A stretch of DNA of 64,000 nucleotides from Phlebotomus papatasi (GCF_024763615.1 NC_077224.1:19189078-19253077), one strand, 5' to 3'; positions 45,717 through 58,612 are shown, numbered from the stretch's first letter. Numbers and translations: made by a program. Notes: generated by a model from the sequence alone, not told the origin.

Positions 45717-46292
45717 GGTCACTTCTTTACTTTTATTTTTTTTTAATGAAATAATATATTTCGCGTCTTGTAAATTCCTCAATTAATCCACCAACAATCT
45801 CAAGCACAATATCATCATTTTCTGCACACTTTCCACATTCTATGCTGCAATTCATTCACGAGGTGATACAAATTTACAGGTATTTTTTTTATCTTCGCAA
45901 AACAATGTGTTCGTCTTTTTAAATCACTGATTAATTATACTTTTTTGTTTGTGGCTTGAAGACAAAACTCCAATAATATTGAATGAAACACGCAATATTT
46001 TAACAATAAGTCGCGTGACTGATTACAATTTTAATTGATAAACTTTACTTCTCAGTTTCTTCTATGTTTAACACTGTATAACTTCTTTTTTTGAGCCTCT
46101 TAAATATGCCACATAGACCATAAAAAAAATTTATAAAAATCACACTGTACTCATACACAATATAACACTTTCACATTTTGTGCATTTTTACGATGTCTTC
46201 ACAAGTAACCTATTATGGATGACTAAATATGAAATAACTCGATTTTTACCATTCTCTTTTAATCAAAAGGTATAAAAGAGCCATGGAAAAAT

Positions 46293-46380
46293 ATTCTACA
46301 GGGTAGCCAAAATAGGAAGACAATGCACAAATTTATTTTTAGCAAATCCAAAATCCAATACTATCTACCCTGTAGAATGT
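46293..46380. repeat. Short MITE with perfect 14-bp inverted ends
   Basis: ATTCTACAGGGTAG at the left and CTACCCTGTAGAAT at the right, 88 bp overall. The rest of the interior is unpaired. Confidence 0.75.
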
Positions 46381-46384
46381 GAAT

Positions 46385-48155
46385 TATTATTTGTCTGTGA
46401 ACGCTATGTGCAATAGGTACTATATCCAAAAGGCAACTCAATTCATATGGTTTTGAAAAATAAAAGAAACAACACTTCCAAGAAACAATAACACTAGTAA
46501 CATAGCCAATGTGTCGAAATAGAAAATCATTGAAAAAATATATACATTTTCACTTTAATATTTCTAATTGATTGAATTGTTTTTCCTATACTCATTTTCA
46601 CATAACAAACACAATCCCCCAAGTAATTCAATACAACCATTGTATATTGATATTTTTTAATATACTTCTTCTCCATTTTTTTTCGCAATTTCCGCCCACC
46701 GAGACAACCCCCTTGTCAAATTAGTTAAACATCATTTTCCTGGGTGTTTAGAGGGCAGAGCAAAGCAAAACAAACGCTACTACTGCATTCAAAAAGATTT
46801 GATTGCTTCATTGTGATGGGTATGGGGCCTATTGAACTCTGCAGACTGCTGTATGAGTGATTTGTGGCTTTAAAATAATCATAACAGAGTGCAAAATTAA
46901 ATAACACCTAATTGGTATTCCATTCAAATATTTCCCGCCTCATCAATATGGCTTCGCACGACTACAGCGCCATTTGACAACTAGCTTATGACAGCTGTCA
47001 AAATGTGGTAAGAGAATTTAGAAAATAAGCCCTACGTGAATTAACTTTAAGTCTTGTTTTTTCACAATTCTGAGATCAAGATCAAGAATTCTTATCTTTG
47101 CCTAAATCATTTGTGAGCCTTGAATAGCTTTAGTTAATCGGAATTTCAAGACAGTCCGAATAAGATAACTTCCGTCAAAAGTCTACAAATCATAAAATAT
47201 CCAGAGTTTGCACCTTCTCTGCTAACACAATTTAATGTGATACTAGCGCAATACTAAAAAAGCATTGTCCAAATACTTAAAATAAGTCCTTAATAAGTCC
47301 TTACTAAGTACTTAAATACGGCAGTTTTGGGAGGTATAAGTAACATCTGGCGGTAAAGAGTGAGGATTAGAATAAGAAATGAGACGAATGGCGGTCCACC
47401 ACTGATTGGCCAGAAAGAGATCAACTAATCCATCATGTCAGAAAACATAACCTCAAAACCTTGTCAAGCGTGCATTTTTATACGCAAAAGATAAACATCA
47501 GTGAAATTTATGAAGACCCAACAGATGAAGTTTACAAAAACGAGTGTAAATTCATGCTAAGTGATCTGAGAGCAAGGTCTTCATTATCCCAAAAAGGCAA
47601 AAGAGTTATTTTTATCCTTGAGGAATAAATTAAAAATTAAGAATTAAAATATATATTCATAACTGTTAGGGTAACTACTTAAAAAATGCTTAGTCGACTA
47701 GCCCCTTATTGGCTCCGTTCAGTAATAACCTTTCGAAGAGACAAAGCCACTCAAAAGCCAAGCCAAACCTATTCGAAAATCTACCGGAACTCTAAAGTGC
47801 AAGTTCCCGTATTCGCCGCTTTAGCGCTGATTGTTCTGCCATTTCGAACTTCGGAATTCTTGACACTTCAATCGTCAACAAAATATGAACAATAGTGTGT
47901 AAACGTTTGCTGCAAAAACTGAATTTTTGTATAGTTCAGTGGATTTTTAGAATGATAGAACATTTGAATTTCAATTTCATTAAAATAAATGTCCTTTTCA
48001 TGAACTTACTCATCTTTGTTAAACTCGTCGGTTTATACATTCGAACTTCCAACGGGTTTTTAGGCAAGTTCTCTATGATATGCCTTCGAATTGGTATAGC
48101 AAAAAACCCCTATCGGACAGAGCTCTCAAATCGGGACGTTTATTACTGAACGAGA
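46385..48155. other. Mostly unique DNA
   Basis: Holds AAGTACTTAA-type motifs near 47262-47330 that recur at 48395-48520, perhaps two ends of one decayed element interrupted by the family B MITE at 48160. No supported gene. Confidence 0.4.
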
Positions 48156-48159
48156 GGAT

Positions 48160-48355
48160 TAGGGGGAGGTAGGGCACCTTTAAAATTGGGATTTTTCACC
48201 TATGTTTAAGTGGAACTGAGCCATATCATAATGTTATTTAGCTTCTCAATACGTTTGTGCAGCTAAATTAAATCACGATAAGGCTTAGTGTTATTTAAAA
48301 ATAGGTGAAAATTCCAATTTCAAAGGTGCCCCACTTTCAAAAGTGCCCCACTTAA
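48160..48355. repeat. MITE family B, copy 2
   Basis: The left end TAGGGGGAGGTAGGGCACC and the right end AAGTGCCCCACTTAACCC form inverted repeats. The interior has CTGAGCCATATCATAATG and TTTGTGCAGCTAAATTA, as in the other copies. About 195 bp. Confidence 0.85.
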
Positions 48356-49103
48356 CCCAGGTTCTTAGTGAAAAGTATTTTTCATTTACATTATACTATC
48401 TACTTAATTAAGTATACATATACTTTTAAGTATTTTAAGAATTTTAAGAATTAAGTACTTAATGTTAAAACAGACATATTAGGTTAAGAACTTATTAAAT
48501 ACATAATAAGTACTTAATGTGTTAACCGGATAAATCAAAGGAATAGCGAAAGAGGTTCAGGGAGGGGTCATTGCTCCCCTCTACACCATATTCAAAGAAA
48601 TTAAAAAAAAAAGCATAAAACTAAAAATAGTTCGAAAGTACTAAGATTTAATGGACATTTTCACTCAAGAAAGCGGGGTTTCTGATTTTTGAAATATATT
48701 TTTTGAATCTGTATAAGCTTTCCCAATTTGGATTAAAAGGAATTTCTGCACACAGAAAAATGGAAAATTCTTAAACAGAAACACCCAGGAATTTAATTTC
48801 AAATCCCATCCAATGAATGCCAATGCCCTAATTCTAAATCCTTGAACATTTAGTTTTGGTTGCAATTTGGAACTCCGTAGACATTTTGCATTTTACGGCT
48901 AATGCAGAACTTAAGTTCCCGATCTCTTAACTTGAAAGAGCTTAGGATTCTAGCCCATTTATTTCGCTCAGATCTTCTAAACTTAAACGCCTCGGGGATT
49001 CACGTCCAATTTAAGTTCCCAGGATCTTATATATTTTTAAATTTAGAGTCAAAATTTTTCTGTGTGTGAAGAATTTTATAAAGAAATATTGTCCAAAATC
49101 TCA

Positions 49104-49324
49104 GTAGAGGAGAGTGAGGCACCTCTGAAAGTGGGATACCTTTGAAATTGGGATTTTTCTCCTATATTTAAGTAAAACTGAGCCATATCATAATGTAATT
49201 TAGCTTTTCAATCTGTTTGTGCAGCTAAATTATTTCACGATAAAACTCAATTTTATTTAGGAATAGGTGAAAAATTCCTATTTCAAAGGTACCTCACTTT
49301 CAAAGATGCCCCACTTCCCCCTAT
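49104..49324. repeat. MITE family B, copy 3 (most complete)
   Basis: The left end TAGAGGAGAGTGAGGCACC and the right end GATGCCCCACTTCCCCCTA are inverted repeats. The second-tier repeat TTTGAAATTGGGATTTTTC is mirrored by AAATTCCTATTTCAAAGG. 221 bp and non-coding. Confidence 0.88.
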
Positions 49325-50850
49325 ATCAGCTAATCCGATTTACAAAACCATTCTAAATAGGATTAAAGAAGAATTTATTTCGATTTTTCGTTCAAGTAAA
49401 GACTAAAGCCTTTTTTTGGTTTAAGAAATTCGGTTTTGAGACATTCTTTTCAGGATTCAATGCAATTTTTTGCAAGAAAAGCTATTTAAATCTATGAGAA
49501 CGTTTTTGTGTATCGGTACAGAAATGAAACAAATAATAAAATATCCTCAAGGAACAGGACCTTAGGTGGATTTTTTCTCAAAACGTTCTAGTAAATAAAA
49601 AAAATCTTGTTCTTTGACGTTTGAAAAAACGTTTTTTTGCTAGATAATTCTACAAAAGTATTTCCCTGCCCCCCTTCTTACTAAAATCCTAGTTGCATTG
49701 GATATCAAGATTGCAAGACATTTGCCAGATTTTGAGTCTTAAAATTTTCTTGAGTTTGATCTTGATCTCAAAATTATTGATTTATTTTGATCTCAGTTCC
49801 CTCTCTGTTTAATTTAGAGCTAGAAAGCATTCAAAACTTTAGCCAATCACAAAAAGCTGCAATAAAATTTTATCAATAAAATGAATTTTATTGAGTGTTA
49901 CTCATTAGACAATCAATTTTGTTTTATTAACATGGTTTCGGAATTTCATAGTGAAGCAACAAGATCTATCTTTACAATACCATAAGTGCATTAACCATAA
50001 GAACAAGTTCATTTTACAAATGAAAGAGCAAGTATTTTCATTATAAACTTACTGAAACATTGTTGCATTGGATTGATGCAATTTATTTTATAAAAATGTA
50101 TTGTAATTGACATTTTGGATAAAAGAATTTATAATTCATTTCATAATTATTCTAAATAACTCACGAAGTTTCCTTCTCAGTATATGATTTTTTTATCCAA
50201 ATATTTTCCACTGTGCCAATTCATAAACAAACTTAATTATTTTTGTCTTCATAACGTCAAAAGAAGTATCGGTTAATTTTTTAGCACCTCTGTTGGTAAA
50301 TTAAATTAAACACCAAAAAAAAACATGACACAATGTCGTTAAAATTTTTCGATAAAAACAATTTAATATTGAAAAAAGATATCTATTACTTTTTGAACAT
50401 ACCAGTTAATGGTTGCATTAAAAACCTCCATTCTTTTAGTGTGAATTTCAAGAAGGTTAAATGCATAAACTCTGACTTTCTTTTGTTTACCAAAACCCAA
50501 GAAAAACTGTTGCTTTTTGTCACTGAAAACCTTCTAAACATTTACGTATAAGCCCCCCTAAAGAAAAAGGTAAGGTACAAGAAAGACGTGACTGAAGCAG
50601 CAGGGACAAAAATAGAGAGAAAAAAAAATCATCTGACTCAATTTCTAACTTAATATGCAAGACATAGAGTCAATTGTTATTCACAATATGATTAACTGTG
50701 TGGCATACTTCGGAAAATTGTGAAAAGAATAACAAAATTGTAAAAATGACAGAAAACTTTTGGCGGTATATTCACAACAATGCAGTGCATTCACAGCACT
50801 TTAAAACGATTGAGAATCAGAAATTTATAATTATTCAAATCAAGGGGTAA
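49325..50850. other. AT-rich DNA without recognised gene
   Basis: The frame at 50333-50551 (plus) is AT-driven. No shared repeat. Confidence 0.4.
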
Positions 50851-50859
50851 TTCATTGAG

Positions 50860-52030
50860 GGAAACGAGAACCAATTTGATAGAGGAGAGCGAGGGGAACG
50901 CTTGGAAACATGAAGAACTTACGGTTAAAAAGGTGTTCGGAAAAGGGAACCTGGGTACACGCGTAATTTACGTACGAGGACTCCAAAAACAACTCGGGTT
51001 TCTTGTGGCATCCGAGGATCCCGCAAGAAACCCAACGAACCTACGAAACCTACAAGGATCTCAAGTACTCGGCACAACCCATGAATTACCCAAAAAACCC
51101 GGCTAACCTAAAAAACTCCACAGAGAATCCTGGAAATTCGAGGAACCTAGGAAATACGTAAGATAAATCCGGGTATCGTTCAAACCCGCAACGCAAGCAA
51201 TCCGGAGGCATTCGAAAGGAACGCAAAAAACGCGCGAGGTATTCGAAAAATTCAAGGAAGCCAAGACACCTAGATATATCGCAAGAATCCTAAAAGAACC
51301 GAAAGAACCGAGGAGCCCTAGAAACAAGGGGACCAAATCTCATAAAGAACCCGGGCAACCAACGAAGAACCCAGGAAACCCGAGAGACCTGAGATACCGA
51401 GGATACCACGAGGAATCTAGGGAACCTAAGAAACCCGTGAGACACTCGAGTAATCTGAGCAATCCACGAGTTACCCAAAGAGTCCGGTGAACCCAAGAAA
51501 CCCAGGGATCTCACAAGGCATTTGGGTAACTCCAAGAGCCTAGGGAATATGCAAAAGAAAAATAGACATTGAGGTGGCCTAGAAGACCAAAGATCACGTA
51601 AGTTAAGGAATTCGAAAGTAATCCAGGGAAATCGAGAAACCCAAGGCACACGGGGATAGTACAAAAGGACTAACGGCCCAAATAGGATTAAGCTGATCCT
51701 CGAGAGCATTTAGTCTGCAAAATTTGACAGTAAAAATTTTTCACAAACTTTCGTACACTGAGGGGCTTGATCATCAACTGGAGGTCCTTTGGATAAATTT
51801 CCTTCTATACTGCATACTCTCAAGGATCAGCCTGAAACTATTTGGATCCTGAGCGATCGAGTAGCCTAGGGATCCTGCAAGGAATCTAAAGAACAAGTGA
51901 GGATCCCGAATCACGTAAGGAACCGAAGGTGCCCGAGCAACCTAGGGATTTCGGACCTCAAGAACTCCACGACGAACTCAACGAACCCATGCGAATCAAG
52001 AAAACCAATAAACTTTAAAAGAAACCAAGA
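50860..52030. repeat. GGAACCC/GAAACCC degenerate low-complexity tract
   Basis: About 1.1 kb dominated by short units such as AGGAACCTAGGAAA, AGAACCCGGG, AAACCCGAGAGACC and GGGAACCTAAGAAACCC, interrupted near 51715-51830. It is far less AT-rich than the rest of the window. Open frames on both strands here are compositional. The same style occurs in small pieces at 11060-11190 (reverse), 20150-20198, 25318-25440 and 36680-36865. Confidence 0.8.
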
Positions 52031-52034
52031 ACTC

Positions 52035-53260
52035 TTACCACTTTGATTAAATATGAATTACCCCTTGATTCAAATTAAAACTTTTCTTTTTATTTTGACT
52101 TAAATGTTCACCCCATGTCTGACACCAGCTCGTGTCAATTAATTGGCTTATAAGTAGCGAGGTCCGATAGATAATGGGAAAAGAAGTGGCTGCTTATTAT
52201 CATAAATTGAGATGCCGCTCGTCTTAATTTTTGAGAAAGTGATGACTAAATTGCAAGACATCAATAAATCCAAGCATCACATATGACAAATAAAATAATT
52301 CTTTAATGGGTTCACTGAACTCTGCATGAATAATTGATAAGACATACTCATAAAATTGCTGCATTTAATTTGAGAATATCATGTCACACTTTTCACTTGA
52401 GATGTTTATCATCTCCCCTTATGGCATCTTTTTTTATGCCATCCAAAAGCACAGAGTCTAATCTCCACTAGCACTCAGCTGTATTGTATCTGAACCACGA
52501 AATCTGACATCTAGCACTCTTCAAGTTCTCCTTAAGATGCTTCTCTCTTTTTTTTACCCTCCTACTAAAGTTATGCAGAAAATCACAACACTCAACAATG
52601 AACATCCGGACACCTACGCTCGCCTTCGTTGACTGAAAGAAATTCTCAGTCTGATACGCACAGTGGAGTCGATTTGAAATGAATGCTTTCACAAGACATA
52701 CACTCTATCTCTTTTCCACCTTATGGTTGCTTTTAGTTTATTCCATGAGCAACAAGCTAAAAGCATTGCCTCAACACTAAAATCCAACAAACTCTGGCTG
52801 GCGCGCGAACATTAGCGATGAGACGACGACGAAGCTCTCATATTCATAAAACGAGGCCAATCTCTCAATCAATGCTATTAAATGGTGTATGCAAGAAGGG
52901 GAGAGATATATAGCAAAATCACAAGAGAATTTTAACTTTCTATGCTTTTACTGCAAGATACAGTAAATAATGTTTTGATTGAGGATAAAAAAAAACTATT
53001 GGTTCGAAAAGACAGAAATTTCGGTGGCATATCGATTTTGCTTTCATCTTCCAGCTGACTCTTCAAAAGAGCATCAATCATCTCCCCAAAAGCATGCAAC
53101 AGATGTGAGGTTTAAATCAAAACCACTCATTTAAACGAGGTGTTTAGACTGACGCCACTGACGCAATAACCGATTGCCGCAATTGCAATTTAATTGGCAA
53201 AGACACAATATACTAATTTTCAAAATTAACCGTTATCCAGATCGCTCGTTCGATGTAAAG
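52035..53260. other. Unique DNA, no supported gene
   Basis: A 74-codon minus-strand frame (52468-52692) begins MKAFIS and has mixed composition, but no motif or splice structure supports it. A GC-richer spot lies near 52795-52840. Confidence 0.4.
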
Positions 53261-53264
53261 GCAT

Positions 53265-53398
53265 CTACACACTAGAAGCAATTTCTTTAAAAAATGCCTT
53301 TTTAAAGAAAATTGCCCCTATCCTTGTAGGCAGAAACGTGAGAATTTTTTAAGAAAGGCAATTTTTGAAGTAAATTGCTGCTAGTGTGTAGACACCAT
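53265..53398. repeat. CTACACACTAG inverted-repeat MITE
   Basis: TCTACACACTAGAAGCAATT at the left and AATTGCTGCTAGTGTGTAGA at the right, 134 bp with further pairing inside (AAATGCC / GGCAATTTT). Confidence 0.85.
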
Positions 53399-53513
53399 AA
53401 CAGGGGCATTTTTACAAAGAAAGAAATTTTGAAAGAAATTTCCTCAAAAATCAAGCTTACAAAATTAAGCCAACATAGTACTAAAAGTATCTTAATTGAA
53501 ATCTGACAAGGGA

Positions 53514-53738
53514 AGATGGGGTAATTTGGAATCATAAATATTTTTGAATTTTGAGATTTTCTCACTCTTTCAGATGGTCAAAGAAAAAAGAATCAGCTAA
53601 AACCACGAAGAAGTACAAGACTTTATATTCCAGTGTACTCCTTGTTTGTCTTTTTTTCCTTTTCCCATCTAAAACTGATAGCAAATCTTAATGTTCCAAA
53701 TTTGACATCATTCCAAATAACCCCATCTTACACTACTT
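53514..53738. repeat. GATGGGGTAATTTGGAAT MITE
   Basis: GAAGATGGGGTAATTTGGAA at the left; TTCCAAATAACCCCATCTTA at the right, about 225 bp. The end style is close to families B and H (GGGG-rich ends), so related transposases may move them. Confidence 0.85.
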
Positions 53739-54296
53739 AACCAAAACTAAGCATTTTTTGGTTCATTTCGAAAGTAACTCCTAGGATTTCTTTTATTTTT
53801 GGATAAATTTTAGAAGTGATTTAGGAGAACATTTCGTCCAAACATACCTATGACCTTTAAAATATAACCATCTGGAATTTTTGAAGGTCAAAGTTTAACC
53901 ATTCTGGAGGGCTATTTTTAACTAATTTGGTTAAATTTGGATTTTTTGGAACGGTCCTGAAATTTCCAATTAGGCTGCATCGGTCTTAATTGGTAGTGAA
54001 CGGTCAAGTATCCCTAAATAACTTATTTTTCGCATATTAATTGTCTGTATGCTTGTTACTCAAACCAAAACGTTCTAAAATTACCACTTTTTAAAAGCAG
54101 TGTCTGTGATTTTTAAGCATTATTAAAATTACTGCAAAAGAACTCATTACGAAAGTACTAAATATTCTTCTTCTCCTTCTGTTTAGGAGAGAGTGGAGCA
54201 GTTTTAAGTATATATGACTTTCTAAAATATCAACTTTTGAAATATCCAAATTCAATGTCCAAAAAAACTAGCTGAGCCTAGTTAGTGTTAATATAT

Positions 54297-56112
54297 TAGG
54301 TGAGATTCTTAACAATCTCACCTACTATAATCCTAACAAAATTTCATGTCGTCCGATCGACCTCAAACTTGGCCAAAATGTGTTTCACCACTTCCTGATC
54401 ACGAATATATATGTGGCTATTTTACGTTCCCGGCCGGCCGGCCGCTCTTTGGAGCTTAATAGCTCCTAAACTAAAAAAGATATCGACTTGCGGTTTTCGG
54501 CAAAGGTTATATATCGGGTAAAAATTGCAACTTGGAACATTGACCCCCCACCCCCCACCCCTCCTTCCGCCATTTTGAAGACCCCCCTTTTTTTGTTTTC
54601 TCAATAGCTCCGCCCCTATGGCATCGAACGGGCTCAAATTTTAGTATGTTATAGCTAGGCCTTAGAGCTTTCCATCAATACCAAACTTAAGGTCTCCCGA
54701 CCCCCCTGACCCGAGCTATAAGGGTCCAAAAAAAATTTCTTAAAATGGCCATAACTCCGGTTCTAATTATCAGAATTTAAAAAAAGAGGGCTTTTTGGAA
54801 AGCTCTCGTGAAATGCCACTTCCCCTTCTAACATCGCAAGTTCATAAAACCACCGCTAGGGGCGCTATTATTAAAAAGAAAATTTTTAAATCTTATAAGT
54901 TAAATAACTCAAAAATTCCATTGTGCATCGGGCTGAAATTTTAGTATGTTGTAGCCGTTGATTATACCTATCAAACAAAAAAAACCTTAAGTCGATCTAA
55001 AACCCCTGACCCGAGCTATAAGGGGTCAAAGTTCGAACATTGACCGGCCTCTATCTCCGGTTCTAATTAACATATCGACCTAAATTTTAGCTTTTGGTTT
55101 TGTCTCGATGAGTACTTTCAGATGGAAGTTCAAAAAGTCACCACAGGTGGCGCTGCGATAGCGTCGAAATTCATCGAAATTCAAACTCATTTTTCTCAAA
55201 AATTCCTTTGTGCAAGTTAATGAAATTTTATAGTGTTGTAGTCCAGTCTGGGACGTTTCCAAAATGGTGCGTAAGGGCGCTGTGGTTTCAATAGAACCGG
55301 AGATATGAGGGGTCAAAGTTCACGAAATTCAAAAAATCATATATCCGGTTCTATATGACCGATTTTGATGAGTGAGGGCTTAAACAAAAGATCTCACCAA
55401 ATGCTACAACTTTATAGAACACTTGAACTTCGTGGGACCAACACCAGGGGCGCCACAGTCGAAAAACCAATTTCAATATCACATAACCTCAATTATCTCG
55501 ACACGTGCTTAACCGATTTTGATGATTACTTCAACATTATTGTAGAGAACATTTGTCTCTATATTTCGTCCATACATCATTTTTCGATCAGATAATGCGA
55601 TCTGTCCGATTTTGCCGTTTAAGTGTGAAAAAATTGATTTTTCCCATAATAACGCTTTAAAATCACTCAGATGCTAATTTGACTGCTTCTACTCGACCAA
55701 GACACTTAAAATAGGGTTTTAAATGAAAAGTCTCACAAAATACAACAATTCTTTCATATAGTTGAAGTTCACCAAATGAACACTTGGGGCGATCTGGTCG
55801 AAAAAACGAGTTGAGAAACAAAAAACCGCGCTTATCTCGGCTTCTGCTGATTAATCGATGAGGTCATGTTCTATGGCAAAATTATAGAGAACTTTCTGGT
55901 CTACGATTCACCCATATATCACTTTTCTGTCACTCCATCCAAATCCTTGATATTTTGGTTTTAATACAAAATTTGTATAATTTCACGAATTTGATTCAAG
56001 ATAACTGAATGGCGTCCCCCAACTTCAGCTCTAAATCGAATTTGCATACATTCCGAGTTAGCTCACATTAAGAATCTCACCTATATAAGCCGGTTAGGAT
56101 TATCTGTCCCTT
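54297..56112. repeat. Large repeat O, full-length copy
   Basis: 1.8-kb element. The left end has AGGTGAGATTCTTAA followed by CAATCTCACC, a 9-bp stem hairpin. The right end has TTAAGAATCTCACCT and GTTAGGATTAT, inverse to left-end sequences. Inside, GGGGCGC-type blocks recur near 54855, 55150, 55448 and 55788, and CTCCGGTTCTA-type blocks near 54756, 55049 and 55338, showing monomers of about 290-340 bp. A GGCCGGCCGGCCGC stretch lies at 54431. No ORF spans it. It may be a non-autonomous transposon or an amplified satellite-like unit; the class is unknown to me. Confidence 0.85.
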
Positions 56113-56379
56113 TTTTTAATTTCTTTACTGTACATTTACACAAATTTAAATTAGGCGTACATACTGTAACTATTTGAGAAATTCAAATTTTAACTTTCAG
56201 AATTTTGTTTTAATCAGAACAAAATTAACCCAATTAGCGTAGACACAAACCATTATTCTAATTTTCAGCCTAAAATAAATCTATCTATTCACAATCAATA
56301 TTGCATCTTCCTGCATTGAATTTTAGGAAGTTTTGCCAATAATGTTACCATATAGAACTCAGATAAGTATACAAATTTT

Positions 56380-56440
56380 CTGGCTTTATGACGCAGAGGT
56401 CCTGGGTTTGAATCTCGCATTAAATGCGCGTCCAGTGAGA
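56380..56440 (+). repeat. tRNA-like B-box remnant
   Basis: CCTGGGTTTGAATCTCGC resembles a pol III B box, with GCTTTATGACGCAGAGG upstream. No cloverleaf forms; possible SINE remnant. Confidence 0.25.
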
Positions 56441-57480
56441 AAAATTTAAACCACTTATAGAAAATTTCACACTGACTGTAATAAAATATTTAAAATATTT
56501 ATAGAACAATTATAGAATCATCATGAAACTCCCATAAATTCAACAAACAAGATTAATTTAAAATTTTAAGTGTTATTGAATATTTCATCCGTTTCACTCT
56601 TCAAGAAGGCCCATCTTATCCATAATTCACTTTCTCTCTGATTGAAAAGAAAAGATTCCCTTATAAAAAGTAAAATCATCGGAGAAATCTACAGACAAAA
56701 ATCAAAATCTAAATAGGGGGAAATGTTTTCCCTGTAAAATTACATAGTGTTGAGAGAAAAAAAAATAACATTATCCACAGACATAAGTGTTATGTAAAAG
56801 CAACAAAATCAATGTATTAACACCGTGTTACAATCGGATAAAAATCACTGGACAGATACCAAGAGCTTCTCTCCGCAATTTGCTCTTCAAATATATAATT
56901 CCCCTATTTTAGCATTGACCGTGCAAATACGCTCAATTGAAAATTTCCGTATTACTTCCCTCAATAATTTCACACCGAAAAATAAATAACAGACCATTTT
57001 TCAGCTATTGGCGCACTCAATAAGTCCAACCAATTTTTTACGCCAAAAGAAAGTTTAATTGCTCAATGAGCTTTATCCATTTGCACTCTCAAATAAACAC
57101 AATTTCTGTCTTATCAGCATTAATTTCATGACTTTTTGCAATTGGTGATATTACTGGAAAAAAGGCACAAAAGATAGCCGAACAAATTGGAAAGATAAAG
57201 CATTATACTTCTCCTTACATGGTCTCAATTATTAATTGATGATAAATTTATCAAGGGAAAAACGTGTGAATAAGATCGATTGAAGAATTATGATTTATGA
57301 ATTATTTGTATGGGAAGTTCAAGAAAAAGCAGAGTTAAACATCAACTTTTTTGAGATTTTTAAAGAAAGATAGTATTTTACGTAGGGGAGAGTGGGGCAG
57401 TCAATCGTGGATTTCGCATCAAATAGTTTTACAAAGGAGAATTATAAAAAAAATAATGTGGGCAGCTTTTAGATATATGG
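56441..57480. other. AT-rich DNA without recognised gene
   Basis: No repeat family or gene recognised. Confidence 0.4.
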
Positions 57481-57482
57481 TG

Positions 57483-57930
57483 CAATTCCAATGAAAAATT
57501 AGAAGGGGAAATCTTTATTCTAAACATTTCTTTAGCACATGACTGTTCTAATATATTTCTGCGTTGTCGATTATTCTTTGTATTCGTTCGGAAAAGAGGA
57601 CGACTAGGGAAAACAGTCGTGACAGGAACCAACACAAAGAAAAGTTGATAACGGAGAAGTAAAAGAGAACAGTCATGTACTAAAAAAATGTTCAGAAGAA
57701 AGATTTCCCCTTTCCAATTTTCATTGAAATAGCACCATTATATAGCTACTAGGTTAGGATTTATTATTTAAAATTTTAGAGATTTTAGAACAAGCATGTA
57801 CTAAAACAGCTAAATAAAGAAACATAGCTTTGATTTTAAAGGAAGATTTTCCCTTTTGACTTTTAATTGGAATGGCACCATTAAGCTAATTAATTATAAA
57901 TAATAGGTTTTAGTACAGAATTTTAGTAGT
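57483..57930. repeat. TTTAGTACATG inverted-repeat family R, copy 2
   Basis: GCACATGACTGTTCTAATA, GACAGGAACCAACACAAAG, GAACAGTCATGTACTAAAA, AACAAGCATGTACTAAAAC and TTTTAGTACAGAATTTTAG reproduce the blocks of 37177-37545 in inverse order. Confidence 0.8.
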
Positions 57931-58506
57931 AAAAGGAAAATGCTCTGAGATGATTATCACTGAAGGTGTCATCGTCATACCAAAATAAACGTTAGTTGTA
58001 GGAAATTTGTAAAAAGCTGGGAATAGTTTTCGAATATCCTTTAATTTAGGAGTGACGAAACGACCTTCAATCTTTCCGTATAGAAGTAGACCTTGAAAAA
58101 TTCGAAAATCTATTTGAAGATCCAAAAAAGAGACTTTCTTACTTCTTGATACTTTCGCAAGGTGGAGGAAGTTACATCCTGTTCGAATTTCGAAGTGCTC
58201 AAATGTCAAAATATAACGGTCTTCACATTGTTGTGAGGAAAAAAAACAGAACAACGACGTTTACTGTTCTTTCCCCAGTATTTAATCATTCCATAATCAT
58301 TGAGTAACTCTTTTTCCAACTTTTTAGTGTGATATTTGATAAATTTTCCCCATTTTGTTCGAAAATTTAGTATAAAAATTCGAAATTGAATTTGAATTCT
58401 TCGAACTTCAACGACTTTGTGTACAAATAGAGTTCCATTTACCTTTTATCCAAGACACTATTGGAGAATCAAAATCTACTTCTGTTTAGGCTCAATGTCA
58501 ATCGTT

Positions 58507-58612
58507 TCAATGACCTCTACATACTAGAGAAATTAATGTCCATATTGAAGAGTTTCTTCTACACAAGCATACGGAATTTGCTTCAATATGGACATAACTT
58601 TCTCCAGTGATA
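58507..58612. repeat. Palindromic MITE with CCATATTGAAG arms
   Basis: ATGTCCATATTGAAGAGTTT at the left, GCTTCAATATGGACATAACT at the right, with an outer ACCTCTACATACTAGAGAAA / TTTCTCCAGTGATAG pairing. The outer ends resemble 53265-53398. Confidence 0.75.

Noticed and set aside
51103..51709. Minus-strand open frames of 77 and 139 codons
   Set aside because: They lie within the GGAACCC low-complexity tract and have compositionally biased, motif-free translations.
56380..56440. Possible tRNA gene from a GGGTTTGAATCTC box
   Set aside because: No acceptor or anticodon stem can be drawn; at most a SINE remnant.
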